The notes under the pieces are model-generated. The model had not been told where the DNA came from. It did no database searches and saw only the letters and a program-made list of their open reading frames with translations. This document shows positions 17,262 through 25,124 of a DNA stretch of 64,000 bases, piece after piece. A program made the translations under genes and the position numbers. Origin of the DNA: an uncultured Methanomassiliicoccales archaeon (lineage in GTDB: Archaea > Thermoplasmatota > Thermoplasmata > Methanomassiliicoccales > Methanomethylophilaceae); assembly GCA_934702355.1 (NCBI GenBank), contig CAKUXX010000002.1:62001-126000 (forward strand), read 5' to 3'. The stretch's first letter is position 1; every line of letters starts with the position of its first letter.

Positions 17262-17527
17262 CCGCAAGAGATCACTTCCTCCATCATCTTCTTCATCACA
17301 ACGTTCGGATCCGCCTTGCTGCAGTAATCCTCGTACACCCTCATGAAGTACTGTTGGATGGACTCGTTCATGATCTCGTCCTGCGAGGGGTAATGGCCGT
17401 TCAGGATGCCGAACGCCGTCAGCAGCTCTAGCCACCTGCGGTTGTCGTCTGACAGTTCGTAAGAAACTCTGCCAGATGATCGACATATTGATTCCGGCAG
17501 ATACAGAGATGATTTGCGCGATACCAA
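17228..17527 (-). CDS. Small protein of unknown function, 99 aa
   Basis: Open frame from TTG at 17527, reading LVSRKSSLYLPES, then RRWLELLTAFGILNGHYPSQ and IMNESIQQYFMRVYEDYC near the C terminus. It is supported as real by a decayed copy of its C-terminal half 200 bp away (17716-17845). No ATG start is seen and stops close the frame upstream, so the gene may be 5'-truncated. Its 3' end overlaps the CARF gene on the opposite strand by 34 nt. A CopG-like or regulator-like fold is possible but not shown. Confidence 0.45.
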   Translation of the reverse strand: MVSRKSSLYLPESICRSSGRVSYELSDDNRRWLELLTAFGILNGHYPSQDEIMNESIQQYFMRVYEDYCSKADPNVVMKKMMEEVISCGHAPLVNLASI

Positions 17528-17715
17528 TCTGTTGTGGCGCGGGTCTCGCTATCAGCCTATGATCTATCTCAACGGAGACGGTAATCTACATGATGAAAAT
17601 CAGGCAGAAATAGTCATAGAATCCGATGGAACCGTTACTTGTCTTGGTTATCCTAGCAATGGACTAATCCATTACATCAAATCCTTAGACGGTTCGTATG
17701 AGTAGCTTCTGTCTT

Positions 17716-17845
17716 TCAAATGATTATCTCCTCTATCATCCTCTTCATCACAAATTCTGATCCGCCTTTCCGCGGCAGTTGTCTTACACGAGCATGAAGT
17801 ACAGCCCGACGGACTCGTTGAGAAATTCCTCCCTCGTGAGGCAGG
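17716..17845 (-). pseudogene. Decayed copy of the 99-aa gene
   Basis: On the minus strand one frame reads LTREEFLNESVGLYFMLV, then TAA, then DNCRGKADQN. The neighbouring frame then continues FVMKRMIEEI. These align in order with DEIMNESIQQYFMRV, EDYCSKADPN and VVMKKMMEEV of the intact gene at 17228-17527. So this is a homologous remnant with one stop and one frameshift. Confidence 0.6.
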
Positions 17846-17901
17846 TCGTTCAGTTTGTCTACGCCTTGGTGGCTCCAAACGTCTTCTTTCGTCTTTGACA
17901 G

Positions 17902-17927
17902 ATTCAGAATATTGGAATTATCCATTA
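17902..17927. repeat. Left terminal repeat of the DUF4143 element (copy 2)
   Basis: ATTCAGAA followed by TATTGGAATTATCCATTA, ending 2 nt before the stop codon of the ATPase. It is a degenerate inverted copy of the sequence upstream of the ATPase start (19200-19228: TATTGGATATATCCAATA, A, ATTCTGAAT). Confidence 0.65.
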
Positions 17928-17929
17928 GA

Positions 17930-19183
17930 TCATGAATGTATTTTCTTCAGGCTATCGGGATCCTTCATGAAGTCTATGACGTTCATGATGACAATGCCCT
18001 TCTCATTTACATGGGACGGAACATCATCGCCCACCAATACCAGCTTCCTGAACCCATCGTTGACCTTCAGAAAAGGCCTCAGTTCCTGTTCCTTCTTTTC
18101 AGGCTCGTCCATTCTGTAAGCTGATTGAATGTAGATCCGTTCGCTTCCCTTGTTCGCGACGAAGTCTATCTCAAGCTGCTTGTATTCCCTTTTTCCGGCG
18201 ATGTACTCCCTGATTCCGATTACCCCTACATCCACTTTGTAGCCTCTGCCCCGGAGTTCGTTGTATATTGCATTCTCCATCAGATGGCTGTATTCGTTCT
18301 GTCTGAATCCGAGTTTGGCATTCCTCAGACCAAGATCGACGGAATAGAACTTTGATGGAGTGTCAATGTATTCATTCCCCTTCAGATCGAATCTCATCGA
18401 TCTCTCGAAAAGGAATGAATCCTCGAGATGGGAGATGTATTCGGAAACGGTGTTCCCGTCGACCTCCATCTTGCGGTCCTTCATTATGTTGGTTATGCGA
18501 TGGGGATTGGTAAGGGATCCGATTCCTGATGAGAGCACATCGAATATCGAATCCAGTACATTGGGTAGCTGGACCCGCTTCCTTTCGATAATGTCGTTCA
18601 GATAAACGACTCTGATCAGATTCTCCAGATAACTTACCTTATCCTCGTCATCAAGATCAATGGATTCCGGGAGCCCACCATAAGTCAGATAATCGCGCCA
18701 GGCGCTCCGCTCATCCTTGTCAACGGCTTGCAGGTATTCTGAGAACGAAAGCGGACGGACATTGATCTCTGTCCCACGACCTCTGAATTCCGTTACTATG
18801 TCGGAAGAGAGGAACCTGGAATTGCTTCCCGTTATGTACAGGTCCACATTCTGTTTATTGGCCAGTCCGTTGACGAAATCTACGAAATCCTTCGCCAATT
18901 GGATCTCATCGATCATAACGTAATATTCTGCAGAATCTTCGATCTGCGAAGTCACCTCATTGTACAGTGCTTCGGCATCACGGAGTCTTCTGTTCTCGAT
19001 GGAATCCAATGCTATGGAGATGATATGATCTTCAGGTACACCTGATTCCAGCAGGTGATTGCGGAAGATGTTGAACAGAAGGTATGTCTTTCCTCCGCGT
19101 CTGACGCCAGTGATTATCTTCACGCCGCCCTTGAAGCGCAGCCTCTCTAGGCGTTCCAGATAAGCATCCCTTTTAATCTCCAT
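17930..19183 (-). CDS. AAA_14/DUF4143 ATPase (copy 2)
   Basis: 417 aa. P-loop ITGVRRGGKTYLLF at about 20-33, Walker B YYVMIDEIQLA, sensor ITGSNSRFLSSDIVTEFRGR, then SFSEYLQAV and a C-terminal DUF4143 region with a nuclease-like VDVGVIGIREYIAG and QLEIDFVANKG block. Closest to copy 4 at 54946-56190: both begin IKRDxYLxRL and share the TGSNSxFLSxDIVTEF block. Bracketed by inverted repeats at both ends, with no other gene between. The family's function is unsettled; restriction, toxin-like or selfish roles are possible. Confidence 0.85.
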   Translation of the reverse strand: MEIKRDAYLERLERLRFKGGVKIITGVRRGGKTYLLFNIFRNHLLESGVPEDHIISIALDSIENRRLRDAEALYNEVTSQIEDSAEYYVMIDEIQLAKDFVDFVNGLANKQNVDLYITGSNSRFLSSDIVTEFRGRGTEINVRPLSFSEYLQAVDKDERSAWRDYLTYGGLPESIDLDDEDKVSYLENLIRVVYLNDIIERKRVQLPNVLDSIFDVLSSGIGSLTNPHRITNIMKDRKMEVDGNTVSEYISHLEDSFLFERSMRFDLKGNEYIDTPSKFYSVDLGLRNAKLGFRQNEYSHLMENAIYNELRGRGYKVDVGVIGIREYIAGKREYKQLEIDFVANKGSERIYIQSAYRMDEPEKKEQELRPFLKVNDGFRKLVLVGDDVPSHVNEKGIVIMNVIDFMKDPDSLKKIHS

Positions 19184-19199
19184 AGTACCATTCCGATTT

Positions 19200-19228
19200 T
19201 ATTGGATATATCCAATAAATTCTGAATA
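19200..19228. repeat. Right terminal repeat / operator palindrome of DUF4143 copy 2
   Basis: TATTGGATATATCCAATA (19200-19217) is a perfect 18-bp palindrome, followed by A and ATTCTGAAT. It lies 17 nt upstream of the ATPase ATG. It is inverted relative to the copy beyond the ATPase stop (17902-17927) and repeated in direct orientation at 19369-19396. Confidence 0.8.
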
Positions 19229-19368
19229 CAAATAACTATTGTATGAGGAATCTGCCCACTAATCTCCGATATTAGGCCTTGAATCTATCTGTTTACTATT
19301 CAATCTAACATCTTACTGTAGAAAAAGTGGTATTATGTTGATGCTTCTGATAATATATATTCATAATC

Positions 19369-19396
19369 TATTGGATATATCCAATAAATTCTGAAT
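19369..19396. repeat. Second copy of the TATTGGATATATCCAATA palindrome
   Basis: The 18-bp palindrome (19369-19386) plus aATTCTGAAT is identical to 19200-19227. The two copies are 169 bp apart in the AT-rich gap between the ATPase and the nitrogenase-like operon. Confidence 0.8.
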
Positions 19397-19432
19397 GTTT
19401 GCTATTAATCTTTAAGATGGATGTTACATCCA

Positions 19433-19478
19433 AATTATAAATATTGGATATATAATCCAATATGAAATCCAAGGTGAT
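19433..19478 (+). promoter_or_regulatory. Promoter, third palindrome and SD of the nitrogenase-like operon
   Basis: TATA box attataaatat at 19433-19443. TATTGGAT-atata-ATCCAATA at 19442-19462 is a spaced version of the palindrome found at 19200 and 19369 and covers the expected transcription start. AAGGTGAT at 19471-19478 is a strong Shine-Dalgarno. The same motif family therefore marks both the ATPase promoter and this one. Confidence 0.6.
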
Positions 19479-19481
19479 ATT

Positions 19482-21608
19482 CTGTTCAGAATCGCGATAT
19501 ACGGCAAAGGCGGCATAGGGAAATCAACAACATCCGCCAATCTCTCATACTGTCTGGCCGGGAAGGGTCTGTCTGTAATGCAGATAGGCTGCGACCCCAA
19601 ACACGATTCTACCCGTCAGCTCATCGGCGGAGGCAAACAGACCACGGTTCTCGACTATGTCCGTGCGACCCCTCCCTCGAAAAGGGTAATCGATGACATC
19701 GCGGTCGAGGGATCCGGAGATGTAGTCTGCATCGAAGCAGGTGGTCCCGAACCCGGTGTCGGATGCGCAGGACGCGGGATCCTTACAATGTTCGATGCCC
19801 TCAAGGCCCTCGGCATCAACAACAGCGATTCGGACATCACAGTCTACGATGTGCTCGGGGATGTTGTATGCGGCGGATTCGCCGTTCCTATGAGATCAGA
19901 GCATACGGATGCGATCTACATCGTCACCTCCGGGGAGTTCATGTCGATATACGCTGCGAACAACATCCTGCGCGGACTCCTCAACTTCGGATCCGATCCA
20001 CCGCGTGTCGCAGGACTCATCTTCAACGAGCGCGGATCCCCCGGCGAGAGGGAAAGGGTCGAGGCACTCGCAAAGGCCACCGGGCTTCCGATAGTGGCGG
20101 ATGTCCCCCGTTCCGGTGAGTTCATGGAGGCCGAGAGCAAAGGAATCACGGTCTCGGAGATGTTCCCCGATTCCTCGATCACATCGATCTACAGGTCACT
20201 GGCGGACGATGTCGTCTCCGTCTCCAAGGGAGAGCGCAAGCTTAATGCACCGAGGCCCCTCAACGAGGATCAGCTCGATGCCCTCCTCGCAGGCCGCGAG
20301 ATAGACGGCCCCCGCATATCGCAACGAGATTCCTCCTGCAACGGTCCGCCGGTATTCGGCATGGGATCGTGCGCCTCGCGCGGAGCAGTGTTCGAGGCCG
20401 GGAGGATTACAGACCTTCCGATAATCGTGCACGGTCCGGACAGCTGCGGGTACGTGATGTCGCATACTCAGGACTCCCATTATCTGTCGGACCTCGACAC
20501 CAACATATTCCTGGTGCCTTCGGTACGCAACAACATCGTCTGCACCGGGATGGGCGAGCATTCCTCCATCTTCGGAGGTGCGAAGGATCTGGAGACGACC
20601 CTGCGCAGGCTGCTCGATGCAGGTCACCGCACGCTCATGGTGATAACCACGTGCGTCTCGGGGATGATCGGAGACGATGTCGACCGCGTATCCAAGCGCA
20701 TAGCATCCGAGTACGAGGGATGCAGGGTGGAGGTCGTCCACGCCGACGGGAATCTGATCGGAGACAGCGAGGAGGGACGCGAAGCTGTTGTCAACGCACT
20801 TCTGTCGTTCATAGACGGATCCGTGGAACCCGAAGGCGATTCCGGCGTCAATCTGATCGATGACACATTCATCTGGTTCAACCGCGGATTCAACGACCAT
20901 TGGACAAGAGAGCTTCTCGCCTCCCTCGGTCTGAAAGTGGGGACGAAGCTCTTCGAGGACTGCTCTCTGGAGGAACTCCGCACATGCCGGAGGAACCCCT
21001 ACACGATGATGATAGAGGACACCGAGCGCAACGTGATGATCTCGGGGAAGTTCTCATCCAAGGGTCTGGGAAAATTCCTGCCTCCTCTCCCAAAGGGATA
21101 CGGCGAGACGAGGGAATGGTGCATCGAGACCGGGAGGATCCTGGGAAGGGATGAGATGGCGGAGAAGGCCCTCATCTCGATGGAAGCGGATTATCAGGCC
21201 GATCTCGCATACGCCAGAAGGTTCCTCGAAGGGAAGCGCGTGGATCTCATGGTGGGTTCCGCAACAGATGTCGATTGGATGATGGAGGCCCTGCTCGACG
21301 CGGGAGCCGAGATAGGGGTTGTGAACATCATGGTCATGAGGTTCGGAGGAAGGTTCTTCTCCCGTTACAGGGACAAGGTGGAATTCAAGGATATGACGCC
21401 CGGCTGCCGTACGTGCTGTATCGAGGAAAGCGGCATACCTGATCTGATGATTGGCCGTATGACCGGGATGCACATGTCATGCCCGGTGATGGACCTTCCG
21501 AGGGATGTCATCGGTCACAGAGCATCGGGTGCGTTTCTTAGGACAGCAGCCAACATCCTGATAACCGGCGGAAAAGAGGATTGGAGATCATGGAGGGATG
21601 TACAATGA
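19482..21608 (+). CDS. Nitrogenase-like fusion: NifH-type reductase joined to NifD-type subunit
   Basis: About 708 aa. Residues 1-255 are a NifH/BchL/CfbC-type iron protein: P-loop GKGGIGKSTT at 8-17, CDPKHDST, and the two cluster cysteines in GVGCAGRG (95) and DVVCGGFA (130). A linker of about 35 residues leads to a NifD-type component with the three cluster cysteines GSCASRG (297), HGPDSC (322) and TTCVSGMIGDD (391). The frame is coding upstream of the first ATG (19578), and the P-loop lies there. No ATG/GTG/TTG is available, so CTG at 19482, 3 nt after AAGGTGAT, or ATT at 19479 is the likely start. Substrate unknown; no nifB or nifEN nearby. Confidence 0.82.
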   Translation: MFRIAIYGKGGIGKSTTSANLSYCLAGKGLSVMQIGCDPKHDSTRQLIGGGKQTTVLDYVRATPPSKRVIDDIAVEGSGDVVCIEAGGPEPGVGCAGRGILTMFDALKALGINNSDSDITVYDVLGDVVCGGFAVPMRSEHTDAIYIVTSGEFMSIYAANNILRGLLNFGSDPPRVAGLIFNERGSPGERERVEALAKATGLPIVADVPRSGEFMEAESKGITVSEMFPDSSITSIYRSLADDVVSVSKGERKLNAPRPLNEDQLDALLAGREIDGPRISQRDSSCNGPPVFGMGSCASRGAVFEAGRITDLPIIVHGPDSCGYVMSHTQDSHYLSDLDTNIFLVPSVRNNIVCTGMGEHSSIFGGAKDLETTLRRLLDAGHRTLMVITTCVSGMIGDDVDRVSKRIASEYEGCRVEVVHADGNLIGDSEEGREAVVNALLSFIDGSVEPEGDSGVNLIDDTFIWFNRGFNDHWTRELLASLGLKVGTKLFEDCSLEELRTCRRNPYTMMIEDTERNVMISGKFSSKGLGKFLPPLPKGYGETREWCIETGRILGRDEMAEKALISMEADYQADLAYARRFLEGKRVDLMVGSATDVDWMMEALLDAGAEIGVVNIMVMRFGGRFFSRYRDKVEFKDMTPGCRTCCIEESGIPDLMIGRMTGMHMSCPVMDLPRDVIGHRASGAFLRTAANILITGGKEDWRSWRDVQ

Positions 21609-22849
21609 TGGTCAGACCAGATGGATTCATCGGTGCGGTCATGGCCATAGAAGGGATTGCAGATGCGCATGTGCTCCTTCACGGTCCGGACGGATGCAGG
21701 AAGAACCTCACTGTTCTTTCTATGCATTGTTTCCCCAGGGAGGTGGGTCCGGATGCTTCGGGTCCGCTGTTCAGGGGGAGCTCCAGAGTGCCCTGCACCG
21801 GAGTGATATCATCGGATTACATCTTCGGCTCATACCGCAAGGTGCTTGATTCGCTGGAATCTTTGAAAGGATATAATCCAGGACTGATCGCCGTCATGCC
21901 CACTCCCGGCGCTTCGCTGATCGGTGATGATTGCGGCAGGGCGATCGACGAAGCAGGGATGACGGAAACGGCATTCGCATTGGACGCGGCTTCCGAGCGC
22001 GGACCCTTAGCGCACGGTTTCGACCGTGCTATCAGCGAGGCGGTGAGGAAACTTGCGCGTCCGAAAGGCGAGCGTAGGAAAGGGACCGTCGTACTTCTCG
22101 GAGTATCGGTCCTTATGAAGGATTGGCCCACGATAGTGGAGGAGTTCACGCAGATCCTGGCGTTAATGGATTTGGAAGTGGTCTGTGTTCCCGGGGCAGG
22201 AAGCGACTGCTCCGAGATCAGGGGATCGGCGGATGCAGAATTCGCCGTTGTTCTGTGTCCAGAATATGCTGTAGCCACCTCAGAGCTGTACAATGATGAA
22301 TTCGGTGTCCGTACTGTGTCTCCGGGATACTCCCCGGTGGGATTCGATGCCACGCTCGATTGGATCGATGCCGTTGCGGAAGCAACAGGAGCGGACACGT
22401 CCCTTGCCAAGGCGATGGTGCATCACAGCATGAGGCGCGCATACAGGTGCATGGAGGCCGCCAAGCCACGTACGGTCGGCAGCACATTCAGGGTGGATGC
22501 CGATGCTTCGGTGGCGTATCCGCTGGTCAGGTGGCTGATGGAATCGTTCTCCATGGTCCCCACCGCGGTAACGATGCCCAAGGGCGGATGCGAGAGTTCT
22601 TTGGAATCATTGTCTGCCTTCCTCGGGGAGAAAGGACTTGAGGACATCATCGGAAGTCCCGACGAATCCTTCACGGATGCAGTTCTATGCGACGGGAACA
22701 CTGCGAGGATCCTCCAGGCTGCCGGTAAGTGCAGAAGTGGCGTGGACATCTCGTTCCCGTCAATCTCCAACGTGGACTTCCGTCCTTCGCCGATATTCGG
22801 GGCGTCGGGTGCGTTGTATCTGCTGGACCGCCTGATGAATCCGATGTGA
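21590..22849 (+). CDS. Nitrogenase-like component 1 second subunit (NifK/NifE-type)
   Basis: About 419 aa, nitrogenase component 1 family. MEGCTMMVRPDGFIGAVMAIEG supplies a first cysteine (4) and LLHGPDGC a second (36). The position of the third, five residues before IGDD, is proline here (MPTPGASLIGDD), unlike in the fused partner. Further cysteines sit at 47 and 69 (RVPCTGVISSDYIFGS). ATG at 21590 keeps Cys4; ATG at 21605 would make an ATGA overlap but lose it. Overlaps the fusion gene, so the two chains are presumably made together and form the catalytic heteromer. Confidence 0.8.
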   Translation: MEGCTMMVRPDGFIGAVMAIEGIADAHVLLHGPDGCRKNLTVLSMHCFPREVGPDASGPLFRGSSRVPCTGVISSDYIFGSYRKVLDSLESLKGYNPGLIAVMPTPGASLIGDDCGRAIDEAGMTETAFALDAASERGPLAHGFDRAISEAVRKLARPKGERRKGTVVLLGVSVLMKDWPTIVEEFTQILALMDLEVVCVPGAGSDCSEIRGSADAEFAVVLCPEYAVATSELYNDEFGVRTVSPGYSPVGFDATLDWIDAVAEATGADTSLAKAMVHHSMRRAYRCMEAAKPRTVGSTFRVDADASVAYPLVRWLMESFSMVPTAVTMPKGGCESSLESLSAFLGEKGLEDIIGSPDESFTDAVLCDGNTARILQAAGKCRSGVDISFPSISNVDFRPSPIFGASGALYLLDRLMNPM

Positions 22850-22869
22850 TGTCGGGAGTTTAAACGTGG

Positions 22870-22887
22870 GGCAGTGGTCACACTGCC
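22870..22887 (+). terminator. Hairpin after the nitrogenase-like operon (first)
   Basis: Perfect 7-bp stem GGCAGTG (22870-22876) and CACTGCC (22881-22887) around gtca, 20 nt after the stop of the NifK-type gene. Confidence 0.6.
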
Positions 22888-22904
22888 TCCGCTTCCCGGA
22901 ATCA

Positions 22905-22930
22905 ACCGGATGGACCAATATCCATCCGGT
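22905..22930 (+). terminator. Hairpin after the nitrogenase-like operon (second)
   Basis: Perfect 10-bp stem ACCGGATGGA (22905-22914) and TCCATCCGGT (22921-22930) around ccaata, followed by pyrimidine-rich sequence. With the first hairpin it probably ends the operon before the HNH gene. Confidence 0.65.
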
Positions 22931-22986
22931 CCATTTCCATCCATTTTCTCCGGCAACATTATACCGGTGCAGACGAATCATACACC

Positions 22987-23751
22987 ATGCGTTCGGATCT
23001 TTGGTCAGAGGATGAGTTGATCGTTGTCTGTCACATCTACAGGATGGACGATCTGAAGTACGACAATAAGGTGAGATTGGCCGTTCTCGAGACCGGACGC
23101 AGTGAAGGATCCATCAAGAGGCGCTTCGGCAACTACCAATTCATCGAGACCGACGGTGAGAAAGGTCTTTCCAACGGCGGGAGGAATGTCGAGAGGATAT
23201 GGTCCATGTTTGAAGACTCTCCCAGCAGCATGGAATCTAAGGTGCGGTCTATCCTGGACAGCGGACTGGTCGGTTCCCTTTCCAACAGTGATTCGGAACA
23301 GGCTGTCGAGGTCGGCGTCTTGGATCTGGAAGGCGGTTACCGCGAGTACACTGCCAAGTTCCGCGTAAATCAGGACAAACTGCGCAAGGCAACACTGGAG
23401 TGTGCAGGCAACAGATGCTGTATCACAGAGATATCCGAACCTTCGATGCTTGTCGCCAGTCATATCAAACCCTGGTCTCGTTGCACTCCCAAGGAGAAGA
23501 CCGATGTCCACAATGCGTTATGTCTGAACCGGTTCCATGACAATCTATTTGACGGGTATCGGATGACGGTGAACGATTCCATGGAGGTCATCTACGATCC
23601 GAGATTGGAACAGGTGCTGCCGGAAAGGGTGTACAGGAACTTCATCGAGGAGTACAACATCATCAAGGTGAATGATTCTAACCGCCCCGGGGAGGATTAT
23701 CTCCGCTACCATAATGCTCGCTTCACCGCCATCACCGGCATGAAGATCTGA
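22987..23751 (+). CDS. HNH endonuclease
   Basis: 254 aa. The C-terminal half has the HNH pattern of restriction-type nucleases: CAGNRCCITE, ASHIKPWSRC, DVHNALCLNRFHDNLFDG. The central AxHIxPW and the NALCLN-xxHD block carry the catalytic His/Asn/His. The N-terminal 70 residues (LWSEDELIVVCHIYR, SEGSIKRRFGNYQFI) resemble a small helical DNA-recognition domain seen in such enzymes. A lone nuclease with no methylase beside it, so a modification-dependent or phage-defence role is possible but not shown. Confidence 0.85.
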   Translation: MRSDLWSEDELIVVCHIYRMDDLKYDNKVRLAVLETGRSEGSIKRRFGNYQFIETDGEKGLSNGGRNVERIWSMFEDSPSSMESKVRSILDSGLVGSLSNSDSEQAVEVGVLDLEGGYREYTAKFRVNQDKLRKATLECAGNRCCITEISEPSMLVASHIKPWSRCTPKEKTDVHNALCLNRFHDNLFDGYRMTVNDSMEVIYDPRLEQVLPERVYRNFIEEYNIIKVNDSNRPGEDYLRYHNARFTAITGMKI

Positions 23752-23774
23752 TGGATACCGCTGACACTCGTTGT

Positions 23775-24965
23775 TCAGATTTCTTCCAGAAGGAAATCCG
23801 TTATCCCCATCTCCCTTATCCCGTCCCTGGTGGATGTCACTCCGTGTGTATTCATCAAAATCACTGTTTTCGGGTTGTTGTCCCTGATGGCTCTGAGCGG
23901 TGCCAATTCCCTTTCCTCTGTACGGTCATCATAGTAGCCCAGGCATACCTGCCAGTATGCCCTTCTCTCCTTCATATCCGTGATGAAATGAACATTCTTC
24001 CTATCCGATCTGCCGGAGAAAACGCGGTACCCCCGGCGTTTCAATTCAAGGAAAACAACATCCCTCATCACTCTCAGTCTGCAATCGGATTCGGATGTTA
24101 AGGAATTGAGCAATCCGGGATCCACGGCATAGTATGTGGATGTCGGACTCCGAGTATCGGTTTTGGGATCGAGTCTATCTGAACGATAGATGAGATATGC
24201 ACTTTGGATAATCTCCAGATACCTTTCAACGGTACGCGGATTCATATTCATGGCCCTGGACAGAACGGAGTTCTCGATTGGATTCCCATTGTTCTTTATG
24301 AGATACCTTATCATTCTCTCCAGTTCCTCGGGTTTTCTCACCTTTCCGCAGGAAATCATATCCTTGAGGACTATGGATGAGTAAACGTCTTCCAGTGTAA
24401 CTGAAACTGCATGTTCTCCGTTTTCCGGATTCGCATTCGGAAAGCCACCGTAGCAGAAGTATTCCTCGAGAACATCCTCTGGATCTCTTCCGTTCCCTCT
24501 GAATCCGAAGTAATCCCTAAAGGATAGCGGAAGCATTCTGAACTCTACATACCGGCCGGCCATGTATGTGGCATAATGGCCAGACAGAAGATCCGCATCG
24601 GAGCTCGCAATGTAGATATCAGCCTCGGTGTCTACCAGCAAGGCGGACACGGTTTTCTCCCAATCCTTCACCCTCTGCAACTCATCCAGGAAAAGATAGA
24701 AGCGTCCGGTCCTGGGAACATTGTCTCTGAGATAGCTATTGAGTAGGGAATGATTGATGATGCTTCTGAATTCAGGGGATTCGAGATCGATCATAAGAAT
24801 CTCCTCATCGGAAACACCATCCGATCTCAGTTCCTCTATGAATTGGAGCAGGATAGTCGATTTCCCACAGCGTCTTACGCCTGTTATGATCTTTACAATC
24901 TCCCTGGCATCGCGGAATGAACGAAGATCTGACATGTATCCTGGCCGATGTGCTGATTCATGCAT
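23775..24965 (-). CDS. AAA_14/DUF4143 ATPase (copy 3)
   Basis: 396 aa. P-loop ITGVRRCGKSTILLQF, Walker B FYLFLDELQRVKDW, then YIASSDADLLSGHYATYMAGRY, SFRDYFGF, and a C-terminal region ending in DUF4143-like LELKRRGYRVFSGRSDRKN and IRDNNPKTVIL. It lacks the TGSNS block of copies 2 and 4, so it belongs to a different subgroup. Stands alone between the convergent HNH gene and the divergent exonuclease. Upstream it has a separated inverted repeat (24964-25012). Confidence 0.85.
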   Translation of the reverse strand: MHESAHRPGYMSDLRSFRDAREIVKIITGVRRCGKSTILLQFIEELRSDGVSDEEILMIDLESPEFRSIINHSLLNSYLRDNVPRTGRFYLFLDELQRVKDWEKTVSALLVDTEADIYIASSDADLLSGHYATYMAGRYVEFRMLPLSFRDYFGFRGNGRDPEDVLEEYFCYGGFPNANPENGEHAVSVTLEDVYSSIVLKDMISCGKVRKPEELERMIRYLIKNNGNPIENSVLSRAMNMNPRTVERYLEIIQSAYLIYRSDRLDPKTDTRSPTSTYYAVDPGLLNSLTSESDCRLRVMRDVVFLELKRRGYRVFSGRSDRKNVHFITDMKERRAYWQVCLGYYDDRTEERELAPLRAIRDNNPKTVILMNTHGVTSTRDGIREMGITDFLLEEI

Positions 24966-25012
24966 CGTAATACATCAGATGTGTGCGATTATTTCAATGA
25001 ATGTATTATGAT
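24964..25012. repeat. Inverted repeat at the promoter of DUF4143 copy 3
   Basis: Arms ATCGTAATACAT (24964-24975) and ATGTATTATGAT (25001-25012) are complementary at 11 of 12 positions, separated by 25 nt. The left arm touches the ATPase start codon. Operator-like, by analogy with the symmetric sites beside the other three ATPase copies. Confidence 0.6.
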
Positions 25013-25124
25013 ACAATTTTCGTCGCAATCGGAAAATTGGATCTTCCAAAATACCATGCCATGGGCATCGGTATTGAACAAGGATACGGCAAGATTATAA
25101 CCAACCGATGAGAATCGCGACCTT

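Noticed and set aside
17514..17705. 63-codon plus-strand frame ending YIKSLDGSYE then TAG
   Set aside because: Could be a fragment of a gene, but there is no SD and no recognised family. It overlaps the start of the 99-aa minus-strand gene, whose decayed copy supports that strand instead.
19482..22849. Nitrogenase-like genes considered as CfbC/CfbD of coenzyme F430 synthesis
   Set aside because: CfbCD uses one component-1 subunit and a separate reductase. Here the reductase is fused and a second component-1 subunit follows; no cfbA, cfbB or cfbE lies nearby.
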